Below the pieces are notes generated by a model. That model was not told the origin of the DNA. It searched no databases and saw only the letters and a program-made list of their open reading frames with translations. From Oxalobacteraceae bacterium (GTDB lineage: Bacteria > Pseudomonadota > Gammaproteobacteria > Burkholderiales > Burkholderiaceae_D), in assembly GCA_027485535.1 (NCBI GenBank), contig JAIXQV010000141.1, forward strand, positions 1 through 6,562: a stretch of DNA of 6,562 bases, in the 5' to 3' direction. Shown in pieces: positions 5,470-6,562 of the stretch. The translations under genes and the position numbers were made by a program. Each line of letters opens with the position of its first letter. The stretch's first letter is position 1.

Positions 5470-6427
5470 CGTATTTGTGCTGCAAAACGGCCGGCTCAGT
5501 CAGGTCAATATCGACACGCGCGACGATCTTGAGCGGGCGACGCCGATCTGGGTCGATCTGACCGATCCCAGCGATGAGGAGCGCGACTGGGTGCGCGGCA
5601 TCTATGGCGTGACATTGCCGGATGAAGATGAGGTCAAAGACATCGAAGCTTCCGCGCGCTACTACGAAGCCGATAACGGCGATCTGCACCTGCGCTCGGA
5701 TTTCTTGCTGGAAGAAGACGAGGGCGAGTCGCGCGTGGTGACGGTCGCGTTCATTCTCGCCAAAGAGATGTTGTTCTCGATGCACAACGACGACTTGCCG
5801 GTATTCCGGCTGGTGCGCATGCGCGCCCGTTCACGTCCCGGCTCGATTGGTGATTTCAAGGATGTACTGCTGGATTTGTACGCCACCGATGTCGAGTACT
5901 CGGCTGATGCGCTCGAGGGCGTTTACCAGAATCTGGAAGAGGTTAGTCGCAGCGTGCTACAAAAAGAATTCAGCGATGCCGATGCTGCCGAGTCGCTGTC
6001 CGCTATGGCGCGCGAGGAAGATTTGAACGGACGTATTCGTCGCAACATGATGGATACCCGGCGCGCGGTTAGCTTCATGATGCGTGGACGGTTGCTGAAC
6101 GCCGAGCAGTTCGATGAAGCGCGACAGATTTTGCGTGATATTGAATCGCTGGACGGCCACACCGCATTTTTGTTCGAGAAGATTAACTTCCTGATGGACG
6201 CCACAGTCGGTTTCATTAACATCAACCAGAACAAGATCATCAAGATCTTCTCGGTGGCGTCGGTTGTGTTCTTGCCGCCGACCCTGATCGCGAGCATCTA
6301 CGGTATGAACTTCCGTATCCTGCCAGAGCTGAACTGGAGCTTCGGTTATCCGTTTGCGATGTTGCTGATGGTTGCCAGCGCAATTACGCCGTTTTGGTAT
6401 TTCAGGAAGCGTGGCTGGTTGAAATAA
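5462..6427 (+). CDS. corA: magnesium (and cobalt) transport protein CorA
   Basis: 321 residues, close to E. coli CorA (316). CorA forms a homopentameric inner-membrane channel for Mg2+ uptake, gated by Mg2+ binding at its large cytoplasmic domain. Residues 1 to about 245 are the cytoplasmic domain: an acidic beta/alpha N-terminal part (DLTDPSDEERDWV, then LPDEDEVKDIEASARYY) and a long helix. The stalk helix leads into transmembrane helix 1 (about 258-279, KIFSVASVVFLPPTLIASIY), which ends in the signature Y280-G-M-N283 selectivity motif. The periplasmic loop FRILPELNWSFGYP retains the MPEL-like sequence (here LPEL), and helix 2 is about 295-313. The C-terminus ends in basic KRGWLK, as is typical. 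The gene has its own putative promoter and a 225-nt leader, and is followed by a terminator. Regulation by Mg2+ is an inference from the leader's position. Confidence 0.96.
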   Translation: MINVFVLQNGRLSQVNIDTRDDLERATPIWVDLTDPSDEERDWVRGIYGVTLPDEDEVKDIEASARYYEADNGDLHLRSDFLLEEDEGESRVVTVAFILAKEMLFSMHNDDLPVFRLVRMRARSRPGSIGDFKDVLLDLYATDVEYSADALEGVYQNLEEVSRSVLQKEFSDADAAESLSAMAREEDLNGRIRRNMMDTRRAVSFMMRGRLLNAEQFDEARQILRDIESLDGHTAFLFEKINFLMDATVGFININQNKIIKIFSVASVVFLPPTLIASIYGMNFRILPELNWSFGYPFAMLLMVASAITPFWYFRKRGWLK

Positions 6428-6456
6428 AAAAAGGCGTGCACTGCACGCCTTTTTTA
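6426..6456. terminator. bidirectional intrinsic terminator between corA and hemL
   Basis: GC-rich stem GGCGTG/CACGCC (6433-6438 with 6444-6449) around a CACTG loop. Seven A residues precede it (6426-6432, including the end of the corA stop) and six T residues follow (6450-6455). The A-tract on one side and T-tract on the other make it a functional-looking Rho-independent terminator on both strands, serving corA and the convergent hemL. Confidence 0.9.
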
Positions 6457-6472
6457 TTCGTGTGGTGCTGAC

Positions 6473-6562
6473 TTAAGCAGTAAGCTTCGCAAACGACACA
6501 CGCGCCGCTGCAAGCGTTTCATCGATCACCGCATCGCTATGCATCGCTGACACAAAGCCAGC
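6473..6562 (-). CDS. hemL: glutamate-1-semialdehyde 2,1-aminomutase, C-terminal end
   Basis: On the minus strand the last 29 codons read AGFVSAMHSDAVIDETLAAA then RVSFAKLTA and end at TAA (6475-6473). The pattern 'E/A-G-F-V-S-x-x-H-S-D-x-x-I-D-x-T-x-x-A-A' followed by a short helix is the conserved C-terminus of HemL. The enzyme is a PLP-dependent cytoplasmic aminomutase that converts glutamate-1-semialdehyde to 5-aminolevulinate in the C5 pathway of heme synthesis. That pathway is the usual one in betaproteobacteria. The PLP lysine and most of the enzyme are outside the window, so the call rests on the tail only. The gene converges on corA across the shared terminator. Confidence 0.8.
   Translation of the reverse strand, partial: AGFVSAMHSDAVIDETLAAARVSFAKLTA

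Noticed and set aside
5405..5785. 126-codon minus-strand ORF across the corA leader and start
   Set aside because: Mostly antisense to the corA coding region and to its leader hairpins; no family signature.

Overview
The window is a compact, ordinary-looking piece of a proteobacterial chromosome, most likely from a betaproteobacterium (Burkholderiales-like; inferred from the gene order mpl - yqiA-like esterase - RNB nuclease - TonB-like protein - aroE - mtgA and from protein flavour, not from a search). Base composition is moderately GC-rich and even throughout. I see no mobile element, CRISPR array, tRNA or rRNA.

Positions 1-5186 look like one plus-strand operon with almost no spacers. It holds the 3' end of mpl (murein peptide ligase), a YqiA/YcfP-type alpha/beta hydrolase that starts on TTG right after the mpl stop, an RNase II-family (RNB) exoribonuclease, a TonB-like periplasmic protein joined to it by an ATGA overlap, shikimate dehydrogenase aroE 4 nt later, and monofunctional peptidoglycan transglycosylase mtgA joined to aroE by a second ATGA overlap. 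Two genes (mpl, mtgA) act on cell-wall synthesis or recycling, one (TonB-like) is an envelope protein, and the others are RNA decay, aromatic biosynthesis and a hydrolase. The operon promoter lies upstream of the window.

Positions 5187-5461 form the only long non-coding stretch. A plausible sigma70 promoter (5204-5232) is followed by about 220 nt of leader that folds by eye into at least six hairpins and contains a possible 34-residue upstream ORF (5365-5469) whose stop lies inside the start of corA. The last hairpin has a UCCG tetraloop and abuts the corA ribosome binding site. This arrangement resembles in outline the leader-peptide control known for enterobacterial Mg2+ transporter genes (corA/corL, mgtA/mgtL). 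It is the strongest candidate for undescribed biology here.

Positions 5462-6427 encode the CorA Mg2+ channel. A strong terminator with A- and T-tracts on either side (6426-6455) follows, and probably also serves the convergent minus-strand gene hemL (glutamate-1-semialdehyde aminomutase), of which only the last 29 codons are in the window.
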